From Acetobacter senegalensis (GTDB lineage: Bacteria > Pseudomonadota > Alphaproteobacteria > Acetobacterales > Acetobacteraceae), in the NCBI RefSeq assembly GCF_001580995.1, contig NZ_LHZU01000148.1, positions 1-64,000 of the forward strand: a stretch of 64,000 nucleotides of DNA, given 5' to 3'. Positions 16,246 through 27,205 of this stretch are shown here, one piece after another. Position 1 is the stretch's first letter; every line of letters begins with the position of its first letter. The notes under the pieces were generated by a model. It did not search any database and was not told the origin of the DNA. It saw nothing but the letters and a program-made list of their open reading frames with translations. Made by a program: the position numbers and the translations under genes.

Positions 16246-17151
16246 TTAACCCTGACCCAGCAGGCTTTTGAGCGGCAGTTCCAGTGATTTTTTCTGTGGA
16301 GTCAGGGGAACGTGGCCCGGTGCTTCCGGGGGTTCAATCTGCGCACGCCCGAAGTTGAAGACCCGCAGCAGCGTGAGATGATCCAGTTGGGCAAAGGGAG
16401 CAACAACAGGCCTGCCGGGGCTGACGTAATGTACCGTGCCAATGGGCAACCCCGCAGGAAAGGCCCCGGCCTGATCGCTGGTGACAACACGTTCGCCTTC
16501 AATGGGTCGGGTGTCCTGCGCGTAATACATCAATCTCGGCATAGGTGAGTTATCACCTACCATTATAGCAGGAGCATGGCTGGCTTCCAGCATAACCGGC
16601 AGGCGGCTGGCAATATCTGTAATCAACAGGATTCGGGCGGAATGCGCCCCTGTTTCCGTTACGCGGCCCGCAAGCCCGTTGGCGGCCAGCGCCACATTGC
16701 CAACCTGCACGCCACTTTCGGTGCCCGCCACCAGCAGCACGGCACGGGCATAAATTCCTCCGCTATCCGCCACTACGCGTCCGGTCACAAAAGCGGGAGC
16801 AGGTTCGGGAATCCAATGCAGGGCGGTCTTGAGGGAGTCATTTTCCCGCGTGAGGGAGACGGCCACATCATACCACCGGCGCAGATTTTCATTTTCTGTT
16901 TTCAGGCGGGCGTTTTCTCTGGCAAGGCGTCCGGCTTCGCGCAGGTTTTCCGTCATGGTCAGCACATGCTCCTGTGTGCCGCTCATCAGGGACCACAGGG
17001 GGGCCAGCGCATCAGCCACATACATGCGTGCCCTGTCTGCCAGGGGTTTGTCCGCCTGTGCGCCAATAATCACGCCAATGGACAGCAGCAGCAGCAGCGG
17101 CAGCACCAGCTTGCCAAGAGCCTGCCGAACCTGAATGGAAACCGGAATCAT
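16246..17151 (-). CDS. mreC: Rod shape-determining protein MreC
   Basis: This 301-residue bitopic protein has an N-terminal membrane anchor (LVLPLLLLLSIGVIIGAQA, about residues 14-32), a coiled-coil region (HVLTMTENLREAGRLARENARLKTENENLRRWYDVA) and the periplasmic MreC beta-domains (ASRLPVMLEASHAPAIMVGDN, GERVVTSDQAGAFPAGLPIGTV). It organises the cell-wall elongation machinery and activates PBP2. mreB lies 172 bp upstream on the same strand and mreD 14 bp downstream. The C-terminus is proline-rich. Confidence 0.93.
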   Translation of the reverse strand: MIPVSIQVRQALGKLVLPLLLLLSIGVIIGAQADKPLADRARMYVADALAPLWSLMSGTQEHVLTMTENLREAGRLARENARLKTENENLRRWYDVAVSLTRENDSLKTALHWIPEPAPAFVTGRVVADSGGIYARAVLLVAGTESGVQVGNVALAANGLAGRVTETGAHSARILLITDIASRLPVMLEASHAPAIMVGDNSPMPRLMYYAQDTRPIEGERVVTSDQAGAFPAGLPIGTVHYVSPGRPVVAPFAQLDHLTLLRVFNFGRAQIEPPEAPGHVPLTPQKKSLELPLKSLLGQG

Positions 17152-17323
17152 GCGTGTACGGCCTCACGCAGGGGTTTCGCCCCGCCTTGTCCGTTCAGGG
17201 CGTGTGTGAACTGACCCCACATGAACCGTGATGCATCCTCTTCTGTCAGTCAGGCTGACGGGTGATCGCCATTCCTTTTCCGTGAGGATGGCGTGGTGGT
17301 CTGCGTGATGAAACCGGATACCA

Positions 17324-18793
<1,470 letters not shown>

Positions 18794-20380
18794 TCAGGCC
18801 GTCAGAGCTTCGGGTTCAGCGCGGGTACGCTTGACCAGCAGCTTGTTCAGCGCATGCACATAGGCGCGCACGGCAGAAACAACGGTATCGGCATCCGCGC
18901 CCTGACCATCCACCATCTTGCCGTCTTCTTCCAGCCGTACGGTGGTGCGGGCCTGTGCGTCTGTGCCTTCCGTTACTGCACCGACGGAGAACAGGGCCAG
19001 CCGAGCTTCATGCGGGAAAGCGGTGCGCAGGGCGTTGAAGGCGGCATCCACCGGCCCGTTGCCAGAAGCCTGTGCGGCCACTGTCTTGCCATCCACATGC
19101 AGGGTCAGTTCCGCTTCAGAAGGCTTGCCGGACTGGGAGGCCAGGCTCAGCGCGCCAAAGCGGATGTGGTCGTGATCGCGCACTTCATCATCTACCAGCG
19201 CAACGATGTCTTCGTCGTACACAACCTTCTTACGGTCAGCCAGATCCTTGAAGCGGGAGAAAGCATCGTTCAGCTTGCTGTCTTCCAGATCGCCATAACC
19301 CAGCGCTTTCAGCTTGTCGCGGAACGCGGCGCGGCCGGAATGTTTGCCCATGACCAGAGAAGACCGACTCCAGCCCACGCTTTCGGGGGTCATGATTTCA
19401 TAGGTGGCGGCGTTTTTCAGCACGCCATCCTGATGGATACCACTTTCATGCGCAAAGGCGTTGCGGCCGACAATGGCCTTGTTGGGCTGCACGTCAAAGC
19501 TGGTGATGGTGGCCAGCATGCGAGAGACCTTCAGCAGACCGGGCGTGTTAATGCCGGTGGTGAAGGGGTACTGGTCATGCCGGGTGCGCATGGCCATGAC
19601 AATTTCTTCCAGCGCAGCGTTACCGGCACGTTCGCCAATACCGTTGATGGTGCATTCAATCTGGCGTGCTCCACCCCGGACAGAAGCCAGCGTGTTGGCG
19701 ACGGCCAGCCCCAGATCATTATGGTTATGGGCGGAGAAAATTACGCGCTCAGCACCCGGCACCCGCTCCCGCAGCATGGAGAAGATGCGTTCCATGTCTT
19801 CCGGCGTGGCATAGCCTACGGTGTCTGGAATGTTGATGGTGGTGGCACCGGCCTTAATGGCGGCTTCCACGCAGCGGCACAGGAAGTCTGGCTCGGTGCG
19901 GGAGCCATCTTCGGCTGACCATTCCACATCATCCGTCAGGTTGCGGGCTGCCGTGTTACCGGTGGTGATCAGGTCCAGAACCGTTTCAGGTTCCATCCGC
20001 AGCTTGTATTTCATGTGCAGCGGAGACGTGGAAATGAAGTTATGGATACGCTTGCGTTTCGCAGGGGCCAGCGCCTCACCTGCCGCGGCAATGTCCTTGG
20101 CGCCGCCTGTGCGGGCCAGAGCACAGATTACCGGGCCGTTGGTGTTTTTTGCAATCTGGTGAACGGATTCAAAATCCCCTTTGGACGCAACGGGAAAACC
20201 CGCTTCAATCACGTCCACGCCCAGAGTGGCCAGAGCCTCGGCCATCCGCAGTTTTTCCGTCAGGTTCATGGAAAAACCTGGGGACTGCTCGCCATCGCGC
20301 AGGGTGGTATCAAAAATGATAACCCGGTCGGCGCTCATCTGGCCAAAGGAGGGATGGGTAATGGTGTGGCTGGCTGACAT
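18794..20380 (-). CDS. leuA: 2-isopropylmalate synthase
   Basis: This 528-residue enzyme condenses acetyl-CoA with 2-oxoisovalerate, the first committed step of leucine synthesis. The start at 20380 follows AAGGACATTCTCC. The N-terminal HMGL-like TIM barrel shows FDTTLRDGEQSPGFSM and, in metal-site positions, FSAHNHNDLGLAVANTLA. GIGERAGNAALEEIVMAM and HESGIHQDGVLK are family signatures. The C-terminal third is the allosteric LeuA dimer domain (leucine feedback). A leucine-rich leader peptide and competing hairpins lie upstream, so synthesis is probably also controlled by attenuation. Confidence 0.97.
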   Translation of the reverse strand: MSASHTITHPSFGQMSADRVIIFDTTLRDGEQSPGFSMNLTEKLRMAEALATLGVDVIEAGFPVASKGDFESVHQIAKNTNGPVICALARTGGAKDIAAAGEALAPAKRKRIHNFISTSPLHMKYKLRMEPETVLDLITTGNTAARNLTDDVEWSAEDGSRTEPDFLCRCVEAAIKAGATTINIPDTVGYATPEDMERIFSMLRERVPGAERVIFSAHNHNDLGLAVANTLASVRGGARQIECTINGIGERAGNAALEEIVMAMRTRHDQYPFTTGINTPGLLKVSRMLATITSFDVQPNKAIVGRNAFAHESGIHQDGVLKNAATYEIMTPESVGWSRSSLVMGKHSGRAAFRDKLKALGYGDLEDSKLNDAFSRFKDLADRKKVVYDEDIVALVDDEVRDHDHIRFGALSLASQSGKPSEAELTLHVDGKTVAAQASGNGPVDAAFNALRTAFPHEARLALFSVGAVTEGTDAQARTTVRLEEDGKMVDGQGADADTVVSAVRAYVHALNKLLVKRTRAEPEALTA

Positions 20381-20507
20381 GGAGAATGTCCTTAAGATAT
20401 CAGTCTGGTCTGGTTTCTGGCGCGGGTCAGCGCCGCTTGTGCCGCACTTATGCGGAAACTCGTTCACTCGCCCCCTAAGCGTGACGGCACGGAGCCGCCG
20501 GGATCGC
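20381..20507 (-). promoter_or_regulatory. leuA attenuator leader with mutually exclusive hairpins
   Basis: Between the leader-peptide stop and leuA, the minus-strand RNA can form at least three competing stems: CGGC/GCCG (20497-20500 with 20485-20488), GTGCCG/CGGCAC (20485-20490 with 20439-20444) and CCGCA/TGCGG (20451-20455 with 20442-20446). The second stem shares bases with both the first and the third. A further GGCGC/GCGCC hairpin is at 20419-20434. This matches the alternating-stem logic of amino-acid attenuators. No U-run follows, so the final stem may act on translation or with a factor. Confidence 0.6.
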
Positions 20508-20615
20508 TCAGGGGCTGATTAGTCGAAGGAGAAGGTCCAGACGCAGGGCCACGCCGCCCGCTCGCGCCATTTCGGCGCGCCGCAGAGACTCGGACGTGAA
20601 CCAGACGGAATTCAT
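20508..20615 (-). CDS. leuL: Leucine-rich leader peptide of leuA
   Basis: This 35-codon frame is too short for usual gene finding. It starts ATG AAT TCC and ends with the run LRLDLLLRL before ISP and TGA, giving six leucines in nine codons close to the stop. An internal ATG at 20570 would give a 20-residue version with the same tail. It ends 127 bp before leuA, and the interval can fold into competing hairpins. Ribosome stalling at the leucine codons when charged Leu-tRNA is scarce would choose the fold. Leucine leader peptides before leuA are known in proteobacteria; here the assignment rests on sequence and position alone. Confidence 0.75.
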   Translation of the reverse strand: MNSVWFTSESLRRAEMARAGGVALRLDLLLRLISP

Positions 20616-20700
20616 GGCGCGCACCATACAGTTTCAGAGCCTAAAAGCAACCATTCTGTGGCGAGAAGATGGGAGAGAGCATCCGGTTTTCCCTCCGGCC

Positions 20701-21777
20701 TCAGCGGGTGCTGACACCCCGAAGGTTGTGCAGCACATACAGCATCACACCCAGCAGCACGGCGGCAAAGGTCTGGTGCACTGCCCCGGCCCAGACCGGC
20801 ACAACCAGCAGCAGGGTGGTAACCCCCAGCGCGTACTGAATAAGCACGGCCCAGCCCAGCAGCATCAGTGCATTATGGGCCTTGGCGCCAAGGCCGCGGG
20901 TGCGTAGGCCAACCAGCAGCACGCATCCAATGGTCAGGGCTGTCAGGGTTGCCAGTAGGCGGTGGTCAAACTGAATGGCGGCCTTGTTGTCCACCCAGTT
21001 CAGCCAGAAGGGAGTCAGACGCGCATAATCCTGTGGAATAAGGTGGCCGTCCATCAGCGGGAAGGTGTTGAACACGAACCCGGCGTGGGTGCCTGCCGTA
21101 AAGCCCCCCGCTATAATGGTGATGCAGATCAGGCACAGAGCCGCCCAGACCAGCCTTTTGGTGCGGTGTGCAACCGGTGTGGCGGGAACGGTCTGCGGCT
21201 GGGGCCAGCGGATGGAAAACGCGGTCCATAGAACAGCCAGATAAAGGGCCAAAGCCGCGCTTAGATGGAGCACCAGCCGCACAGGTTCCACGGCTGTGCT
21301 GTCTGGCCGGAAGCCGGAAGCGACCATGAACCAGCCAATGGCCCCCTGTAGCGCACCGAGAATAAAGAAAAGGAACAGTCGCAGCGCCAGTTTGCGGGTA
21401 ATCATGCCGCGAATGGTGAACCATACCAGCGGCACAAATAGCACCAGGCCCATCAGGCGGCCCCAGAAGCGGTGAATCCACTCAGCCCAGAAAATTTTCT
21501 GGAACCCTTCCAGCCCGAATCCTTCATGTTGAAGATGATATTGCGGAATGGTTTTATACAGCGCGAACAGCCGCTCCCATTCAGCGTGGGAGAGAGGGGG
21601 AATAATGCCGCTGACAGGCTGCCAGTCCATGATGGACAGACCAGAGCCTGTCAGGCGCGTGACACCGCCAATGGCGATCATGCCCAGCAGCATGAAGCAC
21701 AGGACAAACAGCCAGTTGGAAATCAGACGACGGTGATGAGGCGCCATGTCGGCATGACGCGGAAGGGAAGAGGACAT
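20701..21777 (-). CDS. ctaA: Haem A synthase (COX15/CtaA family)
   Basis: This 358-residue membrane protein has eight predicted helices and converts haem O to haem A. Family blocks are [40 protein letters not shown], EFKxIFxxEwxHR-like [34 protein letters not shown], and [16 protein letters not shown]. The last is the alphaproteobacterial/mitochondrial type. Conserved histidines are in EWIHRFWGR and QFDHRLLA. Its presence implies that the organism makes haem A for at least one terminal oxidase. It has no operon partner here; a TVP38-family gene diverges from it. Confidence 0.93.
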   Translation of the reverse strand: MSSSLPRHADMAPHHRRLISNWLFVLCFMLLGMIAIGGVTRLTGSGLSIMDWQPVSGIIPPLSHAEWERLFALYKTIPQYHLQHEGFGLEGFQKIFWAEWIHRFWGRLMGLVLFVPLVWFTIRGMITRKLALRLFLFFILGALQGAIGWFMVASGFRPDSTAVEPVRLVLHLSAALALYLAVLWTAFSIRWPQPQTVPATPVAHRTKRLVWAALCLICITIIAGGFTAGTHAGFVFNTFPLMDGHLIPQDYARLTPFWLNWVDNKAAIQFDHRLLATLTALTIGCVLLVGLRTRGLGAKAHNALMLLGWAVLIQYALGVTTLLLVVPVWAGAVHQTFAAVLLGVMLYVLHNLRGVSTR

Positions 21778-21864
21778 GGCGGCCTTTTGCGCGCTGTTGC
21801 ATCAGATGCCAAGGATTTAGACTGTGCTTGCGGCCATGGGCAAGAAGATGGTACCGCCGCACGG

Positions 21865-22581
21865 ATGGACCAGCCTGATCGCTCCACTTCCTCTTCGGCC
21901 TCCAGCTCTGCCGCGCGGTTTCTGCGGCCCTTGCTGATGTTGGGGCTGTTGGTGGCGGGAGCGTTGCTTCTTCGCAACATACCTGCCCTGCGGCATATGC
22001 TGGATAGCACTGCCTTACTGCAGGACGGCGTGTGGGGGCGTATGGTGTTTGTGGGCGGAGCGTCCCTGTGGTGTGCCTTTGGCCTGCCCCGGCAGGTTGC
22101 GGGCTTTGCCGCCGGGCTTGCCTACGGCGTGGGAGAAGGCACGGTGATGATAACACTTGCTTCCACCCTTGGATGTGTGGCCGGATTCCTCTGGGCGCGC
22201 TGGGGCGGTCAGGCCTGGGCGCGCGCCAGACTGGGGGCGCGGTTTGCGCGGATGGACGCCATGCTCAGCCAGCAGCCATTTTTGAGCATTCTTACCTTAC
22301 GGCTGCTTCCGGTTGGGTCTGCGTTACTGCTGAACCTTCTGGGGGGTGTTTCGGGCATGAAGCTTCTGCCTTTTGTGGCCGCTACGGTGCTGGGGGGGCT
22401 GCCGCAGAACCTTGTGGCGGTGCTGTTGGGGTCTGGCATCCGGGTTGACGCTGTGTGGCAAGGTGTGCTTGGCGGGGGGCTGTTTGGCGTTTCCGCCCTG
22501 TTTGGCATGTGGTTATGGCGCAAGGCCCGTATTGCACGGCTGATGCCTGATAAGCAGGACCCTTCGGAAGGGAACGCCTGA
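21865..22581 (+). CDS. TVP38/TMEM64 (VTT-domain) membrane protein
   Basis: This 238-residue integral membrane protein starts at 21865 after the overlap with the divergent ctaA region. Upstream in-frame codons are antisense to ctaA and non-hydrophobic, so longer forms are rejected. After a Ser-rich N-terminus comes a membrane helix (LLMLGLLVAGALLLRNIPAL) and the VTT core: LWCAFGLPRQVAGFAAGLAYGVGEGTVMITLASTLGCVAGF, then FLSILTLRLLPVGSALLLNLLGGVSGMKLLPF. The family is DedA-like and linked to membrane homeostasis, possibly lipid scrambling. The substrate is unknown. A Bcr/CflA transporter follows on the same strand. Confidence 0.85.
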   Translation: MDQPDRSTSSSASSSAARFLRPLLMLGLLVAGALLLRNIPALRHMLDSTALLQDGVWGRMVFVGGASLWCAFGLPRQVAGFAAGLAYGVGEGTVMITLASTLGCVAGFLWARWGGQAWARARLGARFARMDAMLSQQPFLSILTLRLLPVGSALLLNLLGGVSGMKLLPFVAATVLGGLPQNLVAVLLGSGIRVDAVWQGVLGGGLFGVSALFGMWLWRKARIARLMPDKQDPSEGNA

Positions 22582-22714
22582 GGGCGTTTTTCCTGTCCGG
22601 TAAGGCGTCATCCAGCGTGACGCAGCTCTGTGTTTCGTTTTTCTGCCTGTTTCTTTTGGGCTGGTTCCTTTTCTTTCTTTCCATCCTTTCTGTTTGTTTT
22701 CTGGAGCGCCGCAG

Positions 22715-24004
22715 ATGGCTTCTGCCTCCGTCTCGCGAGAATCTGTTTCCCAATCGGCTGTCTTTCCGCAGGGGGTGCCTGGCTGGGTGCCATTGCTGCT
22801 GGGGTTTCTAACAGCCGTCGGCCCGATCTCCACAGATATCTATCTGCCCGCTTTCCCGGCGATGGAGGATACCTTCCATACCGATGCCGGCAATGTGCAG
22901 ATGACATTGTCCATCTGGTTTGTGGGGCTGGCCATCGGGCAGTTGAGTGTTGGACCTTTGTCTGACCGCTACGGCCGCCGCATGCCCATGCTGATTGGCA
23001 ATCTGATCTATACGGTCGCATCTGCTGTGTGTGCCTTCGCGCCGGATATCCTGACATTCTCCATCGCGCGGTTTGTGGCCTCTCTCGGTGCGTCTGCCAG
23101 TCTGGTTATCCCCACGGCGTGCGTGCGGGATATGGTGCCAGACCGGAATGCAGGCGCCAAAATGCTCTCCCGGCTGGTGATGGTGATGGGTGTGGTACCC
23201 ATTCTTGCCCCCATGCTTGGGGGGCTGGTGGTTGCCGTGGCGTCCTGGCGGGTGATTTTCTGGGCGTCTGCTGCCTATGGGGCCATCTGCGTGCTGTGCG
23301 TTCTGTTCCTGCTGCCGGAAACGCTGCCGTTCCAGAAACGGGTTGCGCTCTCTCCCGTCACGCTGGTCACACGGTACCTCACGCTGTTGCGGGATCGGGG
23401 ATTTACCTCCCATGCCATGGTGACGGGTTTTTCCACGTTCATGCAGTTCAGCTACCTCACGGCGGCGTCTTTCGTGTTCATCAAGATTTTCGGGTTCTCG
23501 CCGCTGCATTTTTCCATGCTGTTTGGGGTGTTCTCCGTGTTCATGATCGGCGCGTCCCAGGTGAACGGTATTCTGGTGGGGCGGATCGATTCGGCACGTC
23601 TGCTGCAAGGGGCCGTTATTGTTTCCCTGCTGGGGGGAGCCCTGCTGGTGGCGGTTGTAGCGTGGGGGAAATGGTATGCAGGCCCTGCATGGCGGCATGA
23701 TCAGGTGTGGCTGATGATCGGGGCCATGCTGCTGACACTGGCCCCCACAGGCATTATTTTCCCTAACGCCATGATGGGCGCGCTGGCGGACCATCCCAGT
23801 CTTGCAGGTGCGGCTGCGGCACTGGCGGGCACTATGCAATATGTTATGGGCGCGTTGGCCGGGGCGCTGCTGGGCATGTTTCCAACCACATCCGCTCTTC
23901 CCATGGCGGGGTGCATGTTCTTTGGCACGGTCATGATGTTGTTTGTCTGTGCACTGCGGCCCAAGGCATTAGAGCCACAATCACAGGAGAGCGGGGCAGG
24001 CTGA
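22715..24004 (+). CDS. MFS drug-resistance transporter, Bcr/CflA family
   Basis: This is a 429-residue 12-helix exporter. The start at 22715 has GGAG 8 bases upstream. The N-terminal block LLGFLTAVGPISTDIYLPAFPAMEDTF, followed by VQMTLSIWFVGLAIGQLSVGPLSDRYGRRMPML, is characteristic of the Bcr/CflA subfamily of proton-driven exporters (bicyclomycin, sulfonamides, cysteine and others). The motif-C region SLGASASLVIPTACVRDMVP is present. The substrate cannot be inferred. The gene lies between a VTT-domain protein and a histidine kinase on the same strand. Confidence 0.9.
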   Translation: MASASVSRESVSQSAVFPQGVPGWVPLLLGFLTAVGPISTDIYLPAFPAMEDTFHTDAGNVQMTLSIWFVGLAIGQLSVGPLSDRYGRRMPMLIGNLIYTVASAVCAFAPDILTFSIARFVASLGASASLVIPTACVRDMVPDRNAGAKMLSRLVMVMGVVPILAPMLGGLVVAVASWRVIFWASAAYGAICVLCVLFLLPETLPFQKRVALSPVTLVTRYLTLLRDRGFTSHAMVTGFSTFMQFSYLTAASFVFIKIFGFSPLHFSMLFGVFSVFMIGASQVNGILVGRIDSARLLQGAVIVSLLGGALLVAVVAWGKWYAGPAWRHDQVWLMIGAMLLTLAPTGIIFPNAMMGALADHPSLAGAAAALAGTMQYVMGALAGALLGMFPTTSALPMAGCMFFGTVMMLFVCALRPKALEPQSQESGAG

Positions 24005-24056
24005 CGCACTTTTTTCGCCTTGTGGACAGGCGTTATGCGGCTTAGGCGCTTGACGG

Positions 24057-26366
24057 ATGGCGTCAGGCTTGCACAGTCCTGATTTTCCGCAGCGGAAGAG
24101 GGAGCTTGTCGGTTCCATGGCACGGCATCCAGCAAGACGGGCCCATGTTCTGGCACTTATTGGTGCCGGCCTATTGATTGTAACGTTTGGTACAATGGGC
24201 ATTGAACTGGGTAATGAAATGGCCCGCCATGGGGATCTGGACCGGCAGAGTACTGCCGCCGGCAGCTATCTGCGCAATCTCCATCACGCCACCAGTGAAG
24301 CGCGTATCTGTTATTATAGCTGGCTGGCACGCAAGCAGGAGCAGGATGCAGCCTGCTACACTCGTGCCCTCAGCCAGCTTGCTGCCGCCCGCAGCGGGTA
24401 TGATGGGTTCAAGGCTGTGCAACTGCGCGAAGGCGCGGGAAGAGCCGAACCCCTGACAGCCGTGGCGCACGAACTGGACGAAGTGGCAGGCTGGAAGCCA
24501 GAGGCAGCAGCCATGCCAGCGGGCGGTGAACAGGCTCTGACGGCGCTGGACAATAATCTCTCTGTTCTCAGTCATGTCAGCACCATGGATCAGGCTGACC
24601 GCGTGGCGAATATGCTGCGTAATACAAGCTGGCAGCGCAGGCTGGGGCTGTTGGGTATTCTGACGGGTGTGCTCAGTCTGATTTCCGCAGGCTGGGTGTT
24701 GGATCGTTCCTCTCTTGCCGCCGCACGGGCGGAAGCCTCATCGCGTGATCTGGCGCTGCGGCTGCGCGCCACGCTGGATAGCCTGAGCCTTGGCGTGGCG
24801 GTATTCGGTGCCGATGGCCGCCTCTGGCACTGGAATGAACAGCTTGGCACGGTGCTGGGGCTGGAGAGGGATTTCCTGAAATTCGGTCTGCCGTACGACA
24901 CATTGAGTGCGGCGCTGGTGGTCGGTGGTGTTCCGCTGCTGGAACCTTTTGAACATATTGAGGCCAGTCTTTCCCTCGGCCAGTCTGTTCCGCCCGTGAT
25001 GGTGGAATGTAAGGGGATAAACGGGGCGGATCTGGAATTGTGCCGCACCCTGTTTTTTGCGCCGGATGGTGCGGCAGCCCGCCGTGGGTTTGTGCTGACA
25101 GCGGCGGATATCAGCATGCGCCTGCGTAGTGAGCGCGCCTTGGGGGAAGCCCAGAAATTGCGCGCGCTGGGGCAGCTTACGGCAGGCATCGCACATGATT
25201 TCAAAAATCTGCTGACGGTTATTCTGGGCAATCTTGAACTGGCGGCAGATCATGACCAGCCAGACCATGTGGAGCAAAGGCAGGAATATCTTTCCGCCGC
25301 AACACATGCCGGAAGACGATCAGAGGCACTGACTGGCCAGTTGCTGTCTTTCATGCGGCGGCAGAGCAGCACGCCCGATTCGCTCTCTCTGTCTGATCTC
25401 TTCTCCTTCCTCGGTGGGTTGCTGGGGCGCATCATCGGGCCGCGTATTGTGGTGGAATGCGGCAATGGGTCTGATATCTGGCCGGTCAGGGCGGACCCCG
25501 CCCAGCTTGAGAGCGCAGTGCTCAATCTGGCCATCAATGCGCGGGATGCCATGCCTACGGGAGGGCGGCTGCGGATTGTGGCCCGTAACGTGACGTTCTC
25601 TGTCAATGCCGATCTGATGAGCCTGCCCGTGGAAGACGGACGGAATCGTCGTGTTGTATCAGACCCCACACCTCTGCCTGCCGGAGACTGGGTGCGGCTG
25701 GACGTGATTGATAGTGGATGCGGCATGACGGACGAGGTGCTGCATCATCTGTTTGAGCCGTTCTTTACCACCAAGGAGGAAGGTGCTGGCACCGGGCTGG
25801 GGATGGCCATGGTTCTGGCCTTTTCCCAGCAGGTTAAAGGCCGGGTGGTTGTGGCAACAGGTGAGCGACGCGGCACGGAGGTGTCTCTGTGGTTGCCGCG
25901 TGCCGTGGCGGTTGATGAGGTGACCGGGGTGCAGCAAACGCTTCTGCCGCGTGCCACACCACCTGCGGTCAAACCACAGGTACGGCCCATTCAGGTGCTG
26001 GTGGTGGAAGATGATGCCGCGATTCGGGATATTGTTGTCACCATTCTGGGCATGGCGGGCCACCGCGTGCTGGAGGCGGCGGATGGAGAACAGGCATTCG
26101 ATGTTGCCGCCTCGGCCGAAGGCAAATTGGACCTGCTGGTGACAGACCTGCAACTGCCCGGCCCACTGGATGGATTGACGCTCTCTCGCGTGCTGGCTGG
26201 CCGGTATGAGGATCTGGCCGTGGTTTATATGTCGGGCGATCTGACGCCAGACAGCCCAAGCCCCGCCGGGGCCGTGGAGGGCGCGCACCTTCTGGCCAAA
26301 CCCTTCCGGCGGGACGGGCTGATGCGGGCAGTGACCTCCGCCCTGAGTGCGCGGGCCGGGGTCTGA
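24057..26366 (+). CDS. Membrane hybrid histidine kinase with receiver domain
   Basis: This is a 769-residue sensor. A membrane helix (VLALIGAGLLIVTFGTMGIEL) precedes a periplasmic domain of about 135 residues, then a second helix (LLGILTGVLSLISAGWVL), a PAS-like region (LRATLDSLSLGVAVFGADGRLWHWNEQL), and the kinase. The phospho-acceptor is His380 in GIAHDFKNLLTVILGNLEL, and the ATPase domain shows NLAINARDAMP, DSGCGMTDEV and GTGLGMAMV. A C-terminal receiver carries Asp697 in LLVTDLQLPG and the conserved Lys in LLAKPF. HDF-K-N kinases of this type often act on an unlinked response regulator or phosphotransfer protein. None is adjacent, so the output is unknown. A later start at 24117 is also possible. 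Confidence 0.9.
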   Translation: MASGLHSPDFPQRKRELVGSMARHPARRAHVLALIGAGLLIVTFGTMGIELGNEMARHGDLDRQSTAAGSYLRNLHHATSEARICYYSWLARKQEQDAACYTRALSQLAAARSGYDGFKAVQLREGAGRAEPLTAVAHELDEVAGWKPEAAAMPAGGEQALTALDNNLSVLSHVSTMDQADRVANMLRNTSWQRRLGLLGILTGVLSLISAGWVLDRSSLAAARAEASSRDLALRLRATLDSLSLGVAVFGADGRLWHWNEQLGTVLGLERDFLKFGLPYDTLSAALVVGGVPLLEPFEHIEASLSLGQSVPPVMVECKGINGADLELCRTLFFAPDGAAARRGFVLTAADISMRLRSERALGEAQKLRALGQLTAGIAHDFKNLLTVILGNLELAADHDQPDHVEQRQEYLSAATHAGRRSEALTGQLLSFMRRQSSTPDSLSLSDLFSFLGGLLGRIIGPRIVVECGNGSDIWPVRADPAQLESAVLNLAINARDAMPTGGRLRIVARNVTFSVNADLMSLPVEDGRNRRVVSDPTPLPAGDWVRLDVIDSGCGMTDEVLHHLFEPFFTTKEEGAGTGLGMAMVLAFSQQVKGRVVVATGERRGTEVSLWLPRAVAVDEVTGVQQTLLPRATPPAVKPQVRPIQVLVVEDDAAIRDIVVTILGMAGHRVLEAADGEQAFDVAASAEGKLDLLVTDLQLPGPLDGLTLSRVLAGRYEDLAVVYMSGDLTPDSPSPAGAVEGAHLLAKPFRRDGLMRAVTSALSARAGV

Positions 26367-26533
26367 TTCGTCACGGTTCTCTCTTGCGGAAGGCGGGGGT
26401 GCGGGCTAGAGCGTGTGCCGGTTGCCATACAAGCCTTGATCAAAGGTGTGAGAGGCAGGATGAAACGGGCCGTCTGGCGGGCTGAGCAAGTAGCCCCGGC
26501 GTGCTGTACAAGCAGGAAGGAAGAGTACGGAAC

Positions 26534-27067
26534 ATGACGAAGCGCGAGGAGATTGATCTTAAGCGTTATATTCGGAATATTCCGGATTTTCCCAAACCCG
26601 GTATCCTGTTTTACGATATTTCTACCCTGATGCGGGAACCGGATGCATGGCAGATTGCCATGGGCCGTCTGGCGCGTCAGGTTGCTCCGTGGGAGCCGGA
26701 TATGCTGGCTGCCGTGGAATCGCGCGGGTTTCTGACCGCCGCTCCGCTGGCGGATCGGCTTGGTTGCGGGCTTCTGATGCTGCGCAAACCGGGCAAGCTG
26801 CCGGGTGGCACCATTTCTCATACCTATGATCTGGAATATGGCAGCGATACGCTCCAGATTCAGGATGATGCCATCAAACCCGGCCAGCGCGTTGTGGTGA
26901 TGGATGATCTGCTGGCAACCGGCGGCACACTGGCGGCCTCCATCACGCTGCTGCGTAAGGCTGGCGCGAATGTGGTCGGGGCTTCCCTGCTGGTGGAACT
27001 GACAGGTCTTGGCGGCCGCGACAAGCTGGATGTGCCGGTTAAAAGTCTGGTTACGTACGAAGAGTAA
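26534..27067 (+). CDS. apt: Adenine phosphoribosyltransferase
   Basis: This 177-residue enzyme salvages adenine to AMP with PRPP. The start at 26534 follows AGGAAGGAAG. It opens with the Apt pattern [21 protein letters not shown] and contains [26 protein letters not shown] and the PRPP-binding loop [14 protein letters not shown]. Length and order match the family. A perfect 10-bp inverted repeat lies 18 bp after the stop. Confidence 0.96.
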   Translation: MTKREEIDLKRYIRNIPDFPKPGILFYDISTLMREPDAWQIAMGRLARQVAPWEPDMLAAVESRGFLTAAPLADRLGCGLLMLRKPGKLPGGTISHTYDLEYGSDTLQIQDDAIKPGQRVVVMDDLLATGGTLAASITLLRKAGANVVGASLLVELTGLGGRDKLDVPVKSLVTYEE

Positions 27068-27084
27068 TACTGCCTGCTTCGGTT

Positions 27085-27116
27085 TGTTCTTTCTGATCAT
27101 ACAAGCAGAAAGAACA
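27085..27116 (+). terminator. Hairpin after apt, probable 3'-end structure
   Basis: TGTTCTTTCT at 27085-27094 and AGAAAGAACA at 27107-27116 pair perfectly around a 12-base loop. No T-run follows, so termination is uncertain. Confidence 0.45.
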
Positions 27117-27205
27117 TACGAGGTTTGAGTACTGTTTTTCCTTGCCATGATGTATGTGAAACTCATGGCAGGATTACAGACCTCTGATGGCTGGCGACTG
27201 GCTGC

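Noticed and set aside
21472-21864. N-terminal extension of the TVP38-family protein
   Set aside because: The extension is mostly antisense to ctaA and has no hydrophobic or conserved character; the start at 21865 gives a normal family length.
27085-27116. The apt 3' hairpin as an operator for the FUSC exporter gene
   Set aside because: The long loop and position right after the apt stop fit a 3'-end structure better; no promoter elements are seen around it.
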